DNA from: Lolium rigidum
Lineage: Eukaryota > Streptophyta > Magnoliopsida > Poales > Poaceae
Assembly (NCBI RefSeq): GCF_022539505.1
Contig: NC_061514.1
Coordinates: 39,833,769-39,897,768 of the forward strand
Direction of reading: 5' to 3'
DNA: 64,000 nt
Shown: piece after piece, positions 1 to 10,753 of the stretch
How positions within the stretch are numbered: position 1 is the stretch's first letter
Layout: every line of letters begins with the position of its first letter
Notes under the pieces: model-generated
What the model was told of the DNA's origin: nothing
Database searches by the model: none
What the model saw: the letters and a program-made list of their open reading frames with translations, nothing else
Made by a program: the position numbers and the translations under genes

Positions 1-310
1 AACCACTTTTCTGTTTTCGCTCCTTTTATTCAATATATATACTCGGTTACAACTGAAACCGTTACAAATCGGGGTCAAAGACTGGGCTTACTGACGGTGT
101 CATCCCACCATCGCCATGTCCATCTTTCCTACAAACTCGCCACGCCCTCCACAACTCGTGCCATCCCACGAGGATCAGACGTGGTGATCTAGACCATGTC
201 TAAACAAACGAAAACTTAAGCCTAGCTACCGACAGACGTGTTGTTGTGTACAAACACACATAGCACACTGCAATTTATTGTAACTGAAGAGTTATGATAC
301 TTGAGCAGGC
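1..310. other. Intergenic, no gene seen
   Basis: I find no convincing coding region, repeat or RNA gene here. The short open frames do not resemble any family I know. The stretch ends at the TAA target duplication of the first Harbinger element. Confidence 0.5.
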
Positions 311-313
311 TAA

Positions 314-1408
314 GAGCATCTCCAGTCGCGTCCCCCAAAGCGTCCCCCAAAGAGATTTGGGGCGCGCCGGACAAAAAAACGTTCCCAGCCGCGCGTCCCA
401 AAGGCCTTTTTTGTCCGGCGCGGTCCGATACGGTGTCCGACGTCCCGAGGCCGTTCCCGTCCCACAGGGGACGCACCGGGCACGCCGGACACAACGAAAT
501 GAGAGGCGAGGAGGCGCGGGGCCAACCCGTCAGCGGCTCGGACGCTCAACCGCCACATACGTAGCGACGGTGCAGTTGACAGGAAGCGGAACCGTCGCAT
601 TGGCAACCGCGTCGACGACGCGCCAACCCCGCCGGAATGGAGCACCGACTCCTCGGAAGAGCAACCGCTGCTCTCTTCGACTTCTGCGCCGCCATTCATC
701 CGCGCTCAATAAGACCCGTACGTACGCCGTCATTCATCCAAGCCTCCATCCGACACCTCCAGCGACGATGAGCTACATCTCCCAGCTCCCGTCCGACACC
801 TCCAGCGAGGGAAAGCCTGCTGGCTGGCGCCATTGGTGGGACAAAGACAGAACGCCGAGCAGCGGCGACGATTCCCCGCCGCCAGTTGACAGCGAGGAGG
901 AATGGCTGGGCTGGGAGGAGAAGGAAGAAGAGAGCGTGGCCGCGGCGGCGGCGGTGGCCCGTGCGAAGGCGAAGGCGGCCAAGGCGAAGGCTGCCAAGGA
1001 CAAGGCCGCCAAGACCAAGGCCAAGGCGCAGCCGACGAGCACCGGCGACGACGACGCGTCGAGCGCCGACACCACCTCTTCGGAAGAGGTGACGAGCAGG
1101 AAGCGCCACCGCGATGACGACGACGAGGCGGGGCCATCAGCGAAGAAGAAGAAGTAGATAGTTTATATGTATTTAATTATATTTTTTCGATGTTTTATAT
1201 ATAATTTGTTTATGTTCAACCGATTTGAATATTATTAAATAGTTTCTTTCTAGCCAAAAAAATATACTTTTAATGTTTGGGGGCGGCGTTTGGGGGACGC
1301 GGCTGGGGAGCGACGTCCCCCAAACGCGGCACGAACAAAACACGTCCCCCAAACGCTCAATCCGACGCGGTTTGGGGGACGGTTTGAAGGACACGGCTGG
1401 AGATGCTC
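314..1408 (+). mobile_element. Non-autonomous PIF/Harbinger element with cargo ORF
   Basis: The left end starts gagcatctccagtcg and the right end, read in reverse complement, starts gagcatctccagccg. These imperfect terminal inverted repeats continue into blocks rich in tcccccaaa. A TAA sits immediately outside each end (311-313 and 1409-1411), which is the classic PIF/Harbinger 3-bp target duplication. The element is 1,095 bp and carries no transposase. Instead it holds one small charged ORF. The superfamily call rests on the termini and the TAA; orientation is taken from the ORF. Confidence 0.85.
768..1157 (+). CDS. Hypothetical charged protein inside a Harbinger element
   Basis: From ATG 768 the ORF encodes 129 residues; the frame is open further upstream to 294, but that part lies across the element's terminal repeat. 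The N-terminus is MSYISQLPSDTSSEG. It is followed by an acidic Ser/Pro segment with a Trp-rich stretch (WRHWWDK), a run of Ala/Lys repeats (AKAKAAKAKAAKDKAAK) that looks helical, a second acidic Asp/Ser/Glu segment, and a terminal KRHRDDDDE...KKKK that resembles a nuclear localisation signal. I see no enzymatic motif. It could be a captured gene fragment or an element-encoded accessory protein; similar ORFs are often predicted in wheat. Function is unknown. Confidence 0.45.
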   Translation: MSYISQLPSDTSSEGKPAGWRHWWDKDRTPSSGDDSPPPVDSEEEWLGWEEKEEESVAAAAAVARAKAKAAKAKAAKDKAAKTKAKAQPTSTGDDDASSADTTSSEEVTSRKRHRDDDDEAGPSAKKKK

Positions 1409-1578
1409 TAACAAGTGCAAACCTGGCAGGTGCCGCGGCTTAAACTGACACTTTGATAGCCCCAGCCAGCAACCAAGGGACACCCGCAACCAAGAAGCCG
1501 CCCGCCGAGAAGCGTGCAACTATTTCCCCTTGTGGAGAAGAGCCGGGCAATCGCCAGACACGTGCGGGGCATGCATAA

Positions 1579-3823
1579 GGGCATCTCCAACCGGGCGACC
1601 CATCCCGCGGGCGCGCGTCCGGATGGGTCGAAACGGACAAAAACCCGGCCCAACGCGCGGACCCATCCCTAAAACGGACGGCGGGGGCGTCCGGATCGAC
1701 GCAAACCCGGCCCAAATCTTGGACGGGTTTGCGTGGCCGCGGACGCGAAAGGCTGGTCGCTCGCGTCCTCCCTTGTCCGCCCCTGGCCCGCCTGTCTGCC
1801 TCCCAAAACACAAGCCCGTCGCACACATCTCCCCACCGCTCCGCCGCCACCCACGGACCGGCGATTTGGGAGCGCGTCGACGCCGGCCATCGTCGTCGAG
1901 ACGCCGGCAAGCGGGGCGGAAGCAGAGGTCGAGGCCCCGCGCTGCTTTCGCCGCGTCGTAGCAGAGTCGGAGGACGCCGCCGCCGGCGCTGTTGTCCTCT
2001 CACCGTCGCGACACCTCCCGCCGTTCGCAGCTGCGCCGTTTCCGCCGGAGGTGAGCTCTCCTGCCCGTGTTTCCAGACGGCTGAGACGGCCATGCCTGCA
2101 GGTTCCTACGGAAGCATTTCGATCGCCTCCGCCTGCGAGGTGTTCGTTGAAATGCTCGAACTCAAATGTGTCCCTTTTCAGATCATGGTGGACAGCGACG
2201 ACGAATACTACTTCAAGAACTTCATCGACACGTCGTCGAAGAGGAGTCCGACGACGAATTTTTCACGGATGCTGCGCTGCTCATCCACGAGCACATTGTC
2301 TCGCAGATTCCCGTGCACCGGGGGTCCTTGCCGGGCCGCGCGGCCGCCTTGGACCGCGAAAGAGAACGCGGCCACGACCAGCTCTTCAGAGACTACTTCC
2401 AACCGACACCAATTTTCGTGCCGGCATTGTTTCGCCGTCGTTTTCGGATGAGCAGGCCGCTGTTCCGCCGGATAATGGATGGCGTGAAGATCTACGACGA
2501 CTACTTCCGTGCGAAAGTGGATGCACTTGGCAAGGTAGGCCTCTCTTCGTACCAGAAATGCACGGCAGCGATTAGGATGCTCGCATATGGCGTTGCCGGT
2601 GATTTCGTAGATGAGTACACGCGCATGAGTGAGTCAACCGCCCTGGAATCGATGTACAGGTTCTGCAGAGCAGTGATCGGTTCGTTCGGAGAACAATACC
2701 TCCGGCAACCTAATGCAGAGGACACAGCTCGTCTGTTGTCGATCAACGCTGCCAGGGGGTTTCCTGGGATGCTTGGCAGCATAGACTGCATGCACTGGGA
2801 GTGGAAGAACTGCCCCTTTGGTTGGCAGGGGCAATACAGCGGCCATTCTGAGGGGTGCACAGTCATTCTTGAAGCTGTTGCTTCCCATGACACATGGATT
2901 TGGCACTCATTCTTCGGAATGGCTGGCTCGCACAATGACATCAATGTGCTGCAGCGCTCTCCGGTGTTTGATAGGCTAGCGTACGGTCAATCCCCTGATG
3001 TGGATTTTGAGATCAATGGCCACCACTACACCAAGGGGTACTACCTTGCTGATGGTATCTATCCACCTTGGGCTACACTCGTGAAGACAATCCGAAACCC
3101 CACCTCAGAGCAGGAGGCAAGGTTTGCCAAAGAGCAGGAGGCAGCCCGGAAAGATGTGGAGCGGGCGTTTGGCATCCTCCAAGCTCGGTGGGCTATCGTC
3201 AGACACCCTGCCAGAGCCTGGGATGTGCAAACTCTGTGGGAGGTGATGACCGCTTGTGTAATCATGCATAACATGATTGTTGAGGTAGAGCGGGATGATT
3301 CACTCTTTGATAATGACTGGGAAGGCCAAGGAGAGTTGGTTACTCCTCAAGGTGCTCCGGCATCATTCCAGGACATTCTTCATGCGCACCATGAAATTAG
3401 AGATCTGGCTGTACACAACCAGCTTCAGGCTGATTTGGTCGAGCACATGTGCAGCATGTAGGCAGCAATGCTGCAAACAACAATGATGAAGGAAATCCTG
3501 AAGCCTAGAGCATTTGTATCGTTTTTTCATTTTATTTGAACAATACTTTATCCTTGATTACATGGACTATGTAATGTGTAATACATTTTGAGCATTTGAA
3601 CTATTTTATATATTTTATATAATACGTTTTTGCGTTTTTATAGTGAATTTACAAGAAAAACATACCATAGGGCAACGCCGACCCAAACCCCGCGTTGGGC
3701 GCAGCGCGCGACCCAAACGGACGCGCGGACGCGGGGCGACGTCCGCGCGTCCGCTCGGCCACGCAAACGGCCCAAAACGAACGGCCCAGCGCGTCCGTTT
3801 GGGTCGCCCGGTTGGAGATGCCC
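1579..3823 (+). mobile_element. PIF/Harbinger transposon, complete ends
   Basis: The terminal inverted repeats match perfectly over the first 24 bases, beginning gggcatctccaaccgggcga at each end, and TAA target duplications flank them (1576-1578 and 3824-3826). The 2,245-bp element encodes a DDE transposase in its middle. GC-rich subterminal sequence with gcgtccgtttgggtc-like blocks lies at both ends. I do not see the second, SANT/Myb-like gene that autonomous PIF elements usually carry. The element may therefore depend on a partner. The right end is 41 bp from the stop codon proposed for the neighbouring NLR gene. Confidence 0.93.
2166..3461 (+). CDS. Harbinger-type DDE transposase
   Basis: The 431-residue ORF has the DDE_Tnp_4 (PIF/Harbinger) core: GSIDCMHW around residue 207, GSHNDINVL around 258, LADGIYPPW around 296 and DVERAFGILQARW around 332. 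These are the conserved acidic motifs of the RNase H-like catalytic fold that cuts at the element ends. The true N-terminus is uncertain. Another frame with ATG at 2185 reads MVDSDDEYYFKNF, and the acidic EEESDDEFF motif continues in the annotated frame. This suggests a small frameshift near 2240 or a misassigned start; a cttttcag just before 2182 could also be a splice acceptor. The rest of the frame is open, so the catalytic region may still be intact. Confidence 0.9.
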   Translation: MCPFSDHGGQRRRILLQELHRHVVEEESDDEFFTDAALLIHEHIVSQIPVHRGSLPGRAAALDRERERGHDQLFRDYFQPTPIFVPALFRRRFRMSRPLFRRIMDGVKIYDDYFRAKVDALGKVGLSSYQKCTAAIRMLAYGVAGDFVDEYTRMSESTALESMYRFCRAVIGSFGEQYLRQPNAEDTARLLSINAARGFPGMLGSIDCMHWEWKNCPFGWQGQYSGHSEGCTVILEAVASHDTWIWHSFFGMAGSHNDINVLQRSPVFDRLAYGQSPDVDFEINGHHYTKGYYLADGIYPPWATLVKTIRNPTSEQEARFAKEQEAARKDVERAFGILQARWAIVRHPARAWDVQTLWEVMTACVIMHNMIVEVERDDSLFDNDWEGQGELVTPQGAPASFQDILHAHHEIRDLAVHNQLQADLVEHMCSM

Positions 3824-6800
3824 TAACCCCCGCCGACGCCTTTGGTTCCGGGAACGGAACGCCATCAGGGCAGCCCCATGTGACCCCCACTGCTTGTGGC
3901 AACATCATCGTCTTCCTGGAGGTTAATTAGATAGTATAAGTGAAATCGGCCGGTCAGTTAGCGGCTGATAAATGAATGAATTTCTATTTAGTATGCGATC
4001 AACATGACATAGTATGTACTTATGTACCTCCTTTTGCTCGGAATCGTCATCAGCGCCGTTATCATCAACATTATCACCATTGTCATCATCTGTATCGTCC
4101 TCAGTGTCAGTGTCCGCGTAATTGTCGTCGTCATCGCCGTCCGTGGAACCGCTGTTGTCCGGCTAGAGATGAGACACACATAAAACGGTGAGCAGGCAAT
4201 CAGGTACATATGGTATATATTTGTAGTGATGGGCCGATAAGATCGAGTAATATATGCACGTACCTCCTCTTCTTGGTCCGTAGCTGCGTCATCATGTAAC
4301 AGGCTCTTGAATTTGGTGACAAAGCCACGCAGCTCTTGTTCACCATACCTCCCAACTCGAGGCTCATCATCATCACGTAACAAAGTCTCCAGTGATTTAA
4401 TCATGCAACGTAGCTCTCGCTGATCTGCAGTTATTTCCTCTGCATCGGGTCTGTCCAAACCATGTAGGATCGACCCGAGTGCGTCAATGAGTCGAGCTGC
4501 CTTCGGCCTGAAGTTCTGTACGAATATCTCGATGTCGAGTTCCTCAGCATTGGGATGGGCTAACCCCGCTTTCCTCAGGACTGCCTTCGCTGCCTTCACT
4601 TCCCTGCGGCCGCTTTTAGCGCAGTCAAGCCGACAAATGACAGAAACAAGTGAACGAATGTTACTATTCCACGGCACCAAGTTGTCTTTTCTTCCAGGGC
4701 TGGCACTGTAATACAGTGCCTCAAGCATCGGCAGTGCTCCTGCTCCAATAGTGATCTCTATGTTCGTTGCTAGAAATCTCAGCTTGTTAAACTCATAACT
4801 GCCAAAGGTATATGATATGCACTTTTCCTCCCCACTCTGGAGAAAGAGCCAGCGGAGCGACGGCAACCTTCCGAGGGCTTGCAGACCCTGAGTTTCTACC
4901 ACCTCCACATACAACCACAAGTCAGAGAGAAGAGGAACACACAAAGAATTGATCCATGATGGCATCCTGGGTATAACCAGTCTCTCTAAACAAAAGAAAT
5001 CAAGCTTTGAACTAGGTGCCAAGTCATCCAAGCTGCCGGAACTGACACAAAATTCCTTATTAAAGTAATCCATTAATCCACTGGAGTCGATATCTAGACT
5101 TTGTTTTTGTTTTTTGAAACGGGTTATATCTAGACTTTGGATTTTGTGCAGTTTGCACAGAGACTCTGCCAGAGCCTTGCCTGCGGTCTCTTCACATTCG
5201 TTGAAATGAAATTGGAGCACCCTCAAGTTAGTCAGCTTCCCCAAATCCGTGAAGAAGTTAGGGCAATTGTCCACCAAATGTAGACGCAGCTCTTCAAGGC
5301 ATGTTAGCTTCCCTATCTCTCCCTTCATACTTGTACCTTTATTAGCCCACAAGCACCTCAAATTCTGTAGGTCACCAACAGACGGCGGTAACTCACTTAT
5401 GGAACCTCCCCTTACATCCAAAATCTGAAGAAACTTCAGATCATGACCTATGCTTGTTAACTTTACTCTTCACCAGCCCTAGATACCTCAGATGTACCAA
5501 CTTCCCAAGATGCTCGAGACTGTGATCTTCCAAAAAAACCACAATCCTCAATAACTAACACACGTAACACATTAAAGCTCAAAAGGAGGGGCAACTTACT
5601 ATCACCACATGTGATAGCACTAAATGACCTCACTTGTTTCATTTCAATGCTAGAGCTGTGTTCCACACTTCTTCCGTGAAGTGCCAATCTGTGAACCCTA
5701 TTGGTTCGTTTGCCTGGCAAATGGGTGTTGTGTTGTTCCATGTCATATACAGTAACAAAGTTTATGTCGCTTGACATGGTGCGGATGAGATCGAGCACCA
5801 TGTCATGGACAAGACAACCTTGTTTCTTAGGTTCATATATTTTATTAGGCTTTATCCACCGGACCATGCTTTTATTAACAAGCTTGTTGAAATAGATCTC
5901 CCCTAGCTCATATGACCCCATCCCTTCTTTATCAGGGACAAATCCTTCAATGATCCACCTCCATATTAGTGATTTTTTCTCAATAAAGTAATCTTCAGGA
6001 AACATACTGAGATACAATAAACATGTCTTTAGATTGGAAGGTAGATCATAATAGCTAAAAGACAGTATCTTTCTTGTGTTTTGGATGACTTCACTATCTT
6101 CATGCCCAAAACCAATTGCATCATACACCTTAGACCAATCTGCACTTGGTTTACCAACAAGCAAACTAGCTATTGTAATGATAGCTAATGGCACACCACC
6201 ACATTTCTTTAAGATTTTGTTGATCACTTCATCGGGTTGGTTATCCCAACGTACTTCTTCACCACCACATGTTCTTGTATAGAATAGCAATTTGGAGTTA
6301 TCATTGGAAAGTGGTTCCATGTGATAGATCCTACCCGCTCTTGCGGCAACATCAACAATACGAGTAGTTATGATAATTTTACTTTCTGGATGACTATCCA
6401 CAAAAGCACACTTAATTATTTCCCATGTTTGTATGTCCCATAAGTCATCAATGACAATAAAGTACCTATTCACGTGAGAAGGCAAAAATTATAATTAGCA
6501 AAAAAGCTATATAGCTTACTAGTATCCACTAAAATAAGAAGCATGCTATGACACACCAGACCCAAAAAAAGGCATTAAGAATCTTAGAAGAGATTGTATA
6601 AAATACATCACAACCTTTCAAATATCCTCAATTATTTTCAGATAGATAACTCTAGATAAATAGGTGTGTATTGTAGTAGCAAAACTAGAGACAGTTGACT
6701 GAAGGAGTAATCCATGTAACCATTCAACCAATGCAACTGATGGTAATCTTGAGTCGATCTTTAGCCAAAGAATAGATGTCCAGTGTCACATATGCTATAA

Positions 6801-7307
6801 TAGCCACACATTAATTTCCATTTCTATGGTGTTTAATGATAGCTTTTCATATGGTTATCAAATCAGAGCGCTTATGGTTTTGGCCAAACACACAAAGAGA
6901 TAATTTGCGGAGGCGGCAACAGGCACGTTTGGTCGCTTTGGGGCAGAGAACGATAAGGGTGGTCATTGTAATGGCAACGACCGCATCGGCGTTAGAGGTG
7001 GATTTCCCATGGCGAGTGCGAGGAGTTGGCTCCGGTACGTGTGTAGGCCCCACGAACCATAGTGGTGGAGCAATATTTGGAGGTGATAATGCTTAGCATG
7101 GACCACCAACGGTGTTTGGTGGTGTTGTGGGCTTCGCTGGTTGTGTTGCTGTTGGCCAATCCTAGGACACTGGCCCTAGATCTGGCCAAAGTGTCATCAG
7201 CCACCAAGGTAGAGCACAACCCTGTCAAGGCTAGGGCAAGCCTTATTCAGAACCGGCTCTAGTTTGAGCGTTATGCTTAATGTGTCAACTCAAGTTCAAA
7301 GCTAGGT

Positions 7308-7751
7308 CTCCTCACAGGGTGCTCGTTCTCCAGGATGGTATGGTTTGAGGTCCTCTCGTGGATCAGATCCACATCAGGACCCCCCTCGGCTGAGGGTGAC
7401 TTCGCGGAGTGGTGGTCGCTGGTGGTGCGGACCACCCCTAGCCTATTGCGCAAGGGCACTTCGTCGGTGATCATGCTTACTGCATGGTGGATATGGAAGC
7501 ATCGGAACGCGGCGGTCTTCGACAACGCGCGGCCTTCGGTTACGACCCTATTCAACGACATAGTTGCCGACGCGCGGCTCTGGGCGGACGCGGGCGCCCG
7601 AGGCGTGCGCCTTTTGCTCCCCTAGATTAGTTTTTCTTTTTCTTGGATCGAGTTGTACGGCGTGGTGTTCGTCCGTGCACGGACTTGTACATATAACCTT
7701 CTTTTTCTATCAATACATCGAAACGCAAGGCTTTTGTGTTTTCGCGAAAAA
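7308..7751 (+). mobile_element. 5'-truncated LINE with target duplication
   Basis: A 16-bp direct repeat, aagttcaaagctaggt, flanks the fragment at 7292-7307 and 7752-7767. It ends in a 3' tail reading tcaatacatcgaaacgcaag followed by a short A run. The open frame ending at the TAG at 7623-7625 encodes the end of a plant LINE ORF2, with the typical AWWIWKHRNAAVFD motif of the region after reverse transcriptase. The clean duplication and A tail show a 5'-truncated insertion by target-primed reverse transcription. Confidence 0.85.
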
Positions 7752-7916
7752 AAGTTCAAAGCTAGGTTGTTGTGCGGCTTGACTGTGAGTGTGTGGGTAA
7801 CAATTTGGGGAAGGCTAGCTGACGGTCACCCATGTCGAGGGTTGCTTCCGCCGAGGTCAACAGTCGCCGTCACCGTCTTCGCCGTGGCCAGCCGTGTGTT
7901 CACCAACTTTGATAAG

Positions 7917-9238
7917 CACTAGTAGAAAAAGGGGCTTCCGTCCAAGCCTTTAGTACCGGTTTCCTTACGAACCGGTACTAAAGGGTGCATTAGTACCGGT
8001 TGCACTGCCCAGGCCGCCTGCAACCTTTAGTACCGGTTCGTGTCACGAACCGGTATTAAAGGGTTGGCGTCGCGACACGGACTGGTACTAAAGGGTAGAC
8101 CTTTAGTACCGGTTCGTGTCGCGAACCGGTACTAAAGGTTTTCCTGCTCCCCACGCACCTCCACCCCCCGTGGATCGCTTTTTTTGCTTTGTATAATGTA
8201 AAATACAAATGAAAATGATAAAAAATTCAAAAAATAAAATGTTTTCGGATTCTTGTATGTTATGCAACCTACTATTTGGTGAAATTAAGAAATTCAAGTT
8301 TTGACTTTTTTTGTAAAAAAAATTTAAAAAATGGTAAAACCGCATTAACTTTTGCATACGACGTCGAAAAAAAAGTATAATATATCGAAGTCATCGTGGG
8401 AAAAAGTTACATCCGAATTCACCCGGGTTTACCCGGTTAGCCAATTTTTAGATTCTCAAAATTTCAAATGAAACTATGAAAGCAGGAAGATTGTAGATTT
8501 TTTCCAGAAATTTAGAATTTTATATATTTTTAATTTTTTTTAAATTAAAATTAATAATTATAAGATTTTTTGAATCCCATAATATTACTATTACTTTTAG
8601 CAAATTATAAGATTTTCAAATTTTCAGGTTTTAGGTTTGGCAAAAAAAATATAAAAAAATTAAAAAATAATTAAAAATAATAGGATTGATATGATACTTT
8701 TGTTTATTTATTTATTCAACATTATTATTATATCATTACTTTTGTTTATTAAAAGAATTATTTGGAATTTAAACAATAAAGAAGTGTGACATCAACCAAC
8801 ATGTTAATAGGATGATACTACTATCAACAATATGCGCGCGAAGCACTTGGAAGTGGAACGGGAAGGAACTCGGAAGTTAAGCGTGCTAGTGTTGGAGTAG
8901 TGTGAGGATGGATGAATGACCGGGAAGTTTGACCACGGGTAAGTAATTTGACTAGAGATTAAGTGTAGTTAGAGACTAACGGAAATACTAGAAATTCTGA
9001 AGAAAAAAAAGAGGGAGTGAAAAATAATTAGAAAAAAAAGGATAAAAAAAATTAAACGAAATAGCCTTTAGTACCGGTTCGTGTTACGAACCGGTACCAA
9101 AGGTCTCCAGCCCCGCGGGCTCCTCCGTGCCCACGTGGAGGAACCTTTAGTACCGGTTCGTAAGGAACCGGTACCAAAGGTGGGAGGCTTTAGTACCGGT
9201 TCCAAAACCGGTACTAAAGGGGGGTTTCTCTACTAGTG
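7917..9238. mobile_element. Non-autonomous CACTA-like element
   Basis: The left end starts cactagtagaaaaaggggc and the right end, reversed, starts cactagtagagaaacc. Just inside both ends lie several inverted blocks built on ctttagtaccggttcgt and its complement acgaaccggtactaaagg, an arrangement like CACTA subterminal repeats. The middle is AT-rich and has no transposase. I find no matching 3-bp target duplication (AAG left, GTG right), so the superfamily is inferred from the CACTA terminus only. It lies in the NLR intron. Confidence 0.65.
8866..8935 (+). other. 5S rRNA-like segment inside the transposon
   Basis: About 70 bases resemble the second half of plant 5S rRNA. They include an exact aagttaagcgtgct (the internal promoter C-box region), then gagtagt, aggatgg.tga and gggaagt in the correct order and spacing. 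The first half of 5S is not recognisable. This is a degenerate 5S-derived sequence, not a functional rRNA gene. The comparison uses the 5S sequence from memory. Confidence 0.6.
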
Positions 9239-10753
9239 GTGGAAGGTTGTGGTGGGCCTGGGGGTCCTCTCTCTCCCTCTTTCGGTGTGTTGTGTTGCGA
9301 AGAAGAAAAAAGAAAGAAATCAGGGGAGAGGAGAGACAAAGAGGGTGGAGATAAAGGGGATAAGGGTGGGGGATATGCGTGTGTGACCATTGTTGCGCAC
9401 GTTGAGCATGGATATATTCACCTCGAGAAGATCCGCTTTTGCAACATTTTCCTACTAAATGCTCTATTGGGTACAAGAGAACCCGAAAATAAGTACTAGA
9501 GAAAATGAGTTGTGTTTGCATACATGCACTGTGATCGCATATGACTCCTTGTAGTGCATGTTATGTATGTTCTTTTTGTTTTGGCCTTTTCTTGATATAA
9601 TTTACTTGTGGAATGATATAAATAAGGATTCATTACATAAAAACTAAAAGAAACTAATAGGAATGATGTTAAAATATACATGTTACAGTTTTTACCAGAT
9701 GAAGGAAACAAAATATCATAAAGAACAAATCCAATATATATCATCGTCCTTATTTGCTCAACCAAAGCTTGAGTTGCATTGCAATTACCTTCGGAGTTTT
9801 AGTTTATATGTCATACAAAATGATTAACCACGCCCATATTAGTGTATATTTCATGTCACCAAAACATATAAGCCATATAGTGTACCTAGGGGCATATGTG
9901 ACATAAAGAAGTTAAGACTAACATAGGAAGAGATTTACCTCTTGCCTGCAAGGACTTTTTGCAGCTGGTTGATCAGCTGCCTCTCATCCATTCTTTCTGC
10001 AGCTCTGTACAGATCTATGTCAAGTTCAAAGAGGATGTCACTGAGAACTTTCTTCGCGCCTTGGTTCTGACCAACTGGAACAAAACCTTGACACTCGTAT
10101 GTTTTGCTAAGCTTGTCATACAATGCTTTTGCAAGGGTGGTCTTGCCCAAACCTCCAAATCCAACAACAGAGACTATCTTGAGATCTTTTTGAGACGTGT
10201 CAGCACCCTCGAACAAGAGCTTCATTAGCTCATCAATTGGCTCACCAATGCCAACAAGGTCGGAGACCTTTTTGTATAGAGCCGAGAGACGAGGGTCAAC
10301 TGTTGTTGATGCATGATTAGCAACAATATCATTGATCTTGTACCTCTCGTACCTTTCTTTGATCTTCATAACTTGGCTCTCAATGTCTTTGATGTCACCG
10401 GCAATTTCATGGCGCGCATTGAACTTGGTGAATTTATTGCGGGCCTTCTTCAACAAGTGCTTGATTTTCGGCTTGGTTGGCTCAACACCCTCAACGCGCA
10501 TCAAGAAGGAGTCGAGGCTGTCCTCAATGGCATATGACAGTTCCCTGACCTCATTAGCCCAAATCTTGACCTGCGGGTCAAGTTGATCCAGCGGCACGCT
10601 GGATACCTTCACAAGGGCCCCTTGCATGCCCAGGAGCTCACCCCTAAGGTCTCCAATCCCCTTCTTCACGCTCTCCTTCAGGTTGTACTCTTGTATGAGC
10701 AGCTTACCAAGCTTGGGGATGAGAGAGCTCATCGCCCCCGTGCCGAAATCCAT

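Larger units (their letters stand above)
6466..9938 (-). other. 3.5-kb intron of the NLR gene
   Basis: The donor reads AG|GTAAAT (9938-9937, minus strand) and the acceptor AATAG|GTAC (6467-6466). The intron interrupts the NB-ARC domain between the P-loop/RNBS-A part and kinase-2. It contains a LINE fragment and a CACTA-like element, listed separately. In 6486-7291, 7768-7916 and 9239-9934 I see no gene or recognisable repeat. Confidence 0.8.
3865..10753 (-). pseudogene. CC-NBS-LRR (NLR) resistance-type gene, frameshifted
   Basis: Exon model on the minus strand: 10753-9939, 6465-4264, 4162-4028, 3915-3865, all GT-AG. The joins preserve phase (AG|G gives Arg before YFIVIDDLWD). Exon 1 encodes an Rx-type coiled-coil domain with an EDVID-like IEDSLDSF (residues 76-83) and the P-loop GFGGLGKTTLA (198-208). 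Exon 2 has kinase-2 (VIDDLWD), RNBS-B (IIITTR), GLPL as CGGVPLAI, an RNBS-D-like LYLSMFPED, a VHD form of the MHD motif and then LRRs. Exons 3 and 4 encode an acidic Asp-rich tail ending GGHMGLP. The reading frame breaks twice at the start of the LRRs: in a run of seven A on the plus strand (5532-5538), and again near 5457-5462 where a few residues also seem lost. NLRs of this class detect pathogen effectors in the cytoplasm. This copy is probably a pseudogene, unless the homopolymer break is an assembly error. Confidence 0.87.

Noticed and set aside
3988..6485. Two separate minus-strand NLR-like genes (5463-6485 and 3988-5421)
   Set aside because: The end of one and the start of the other form one continuous LRR region with frame breaks, and the first connects by an in-phase splice to the coiled-coil exon at 9.9-10.8 kb. 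They are parts of one gene.
8866..8935. Functional 5S rRNA gene
   Set aside because: Only the 3' half is recognisable, with many substitutions, and no terminator T run follows at the right distance.
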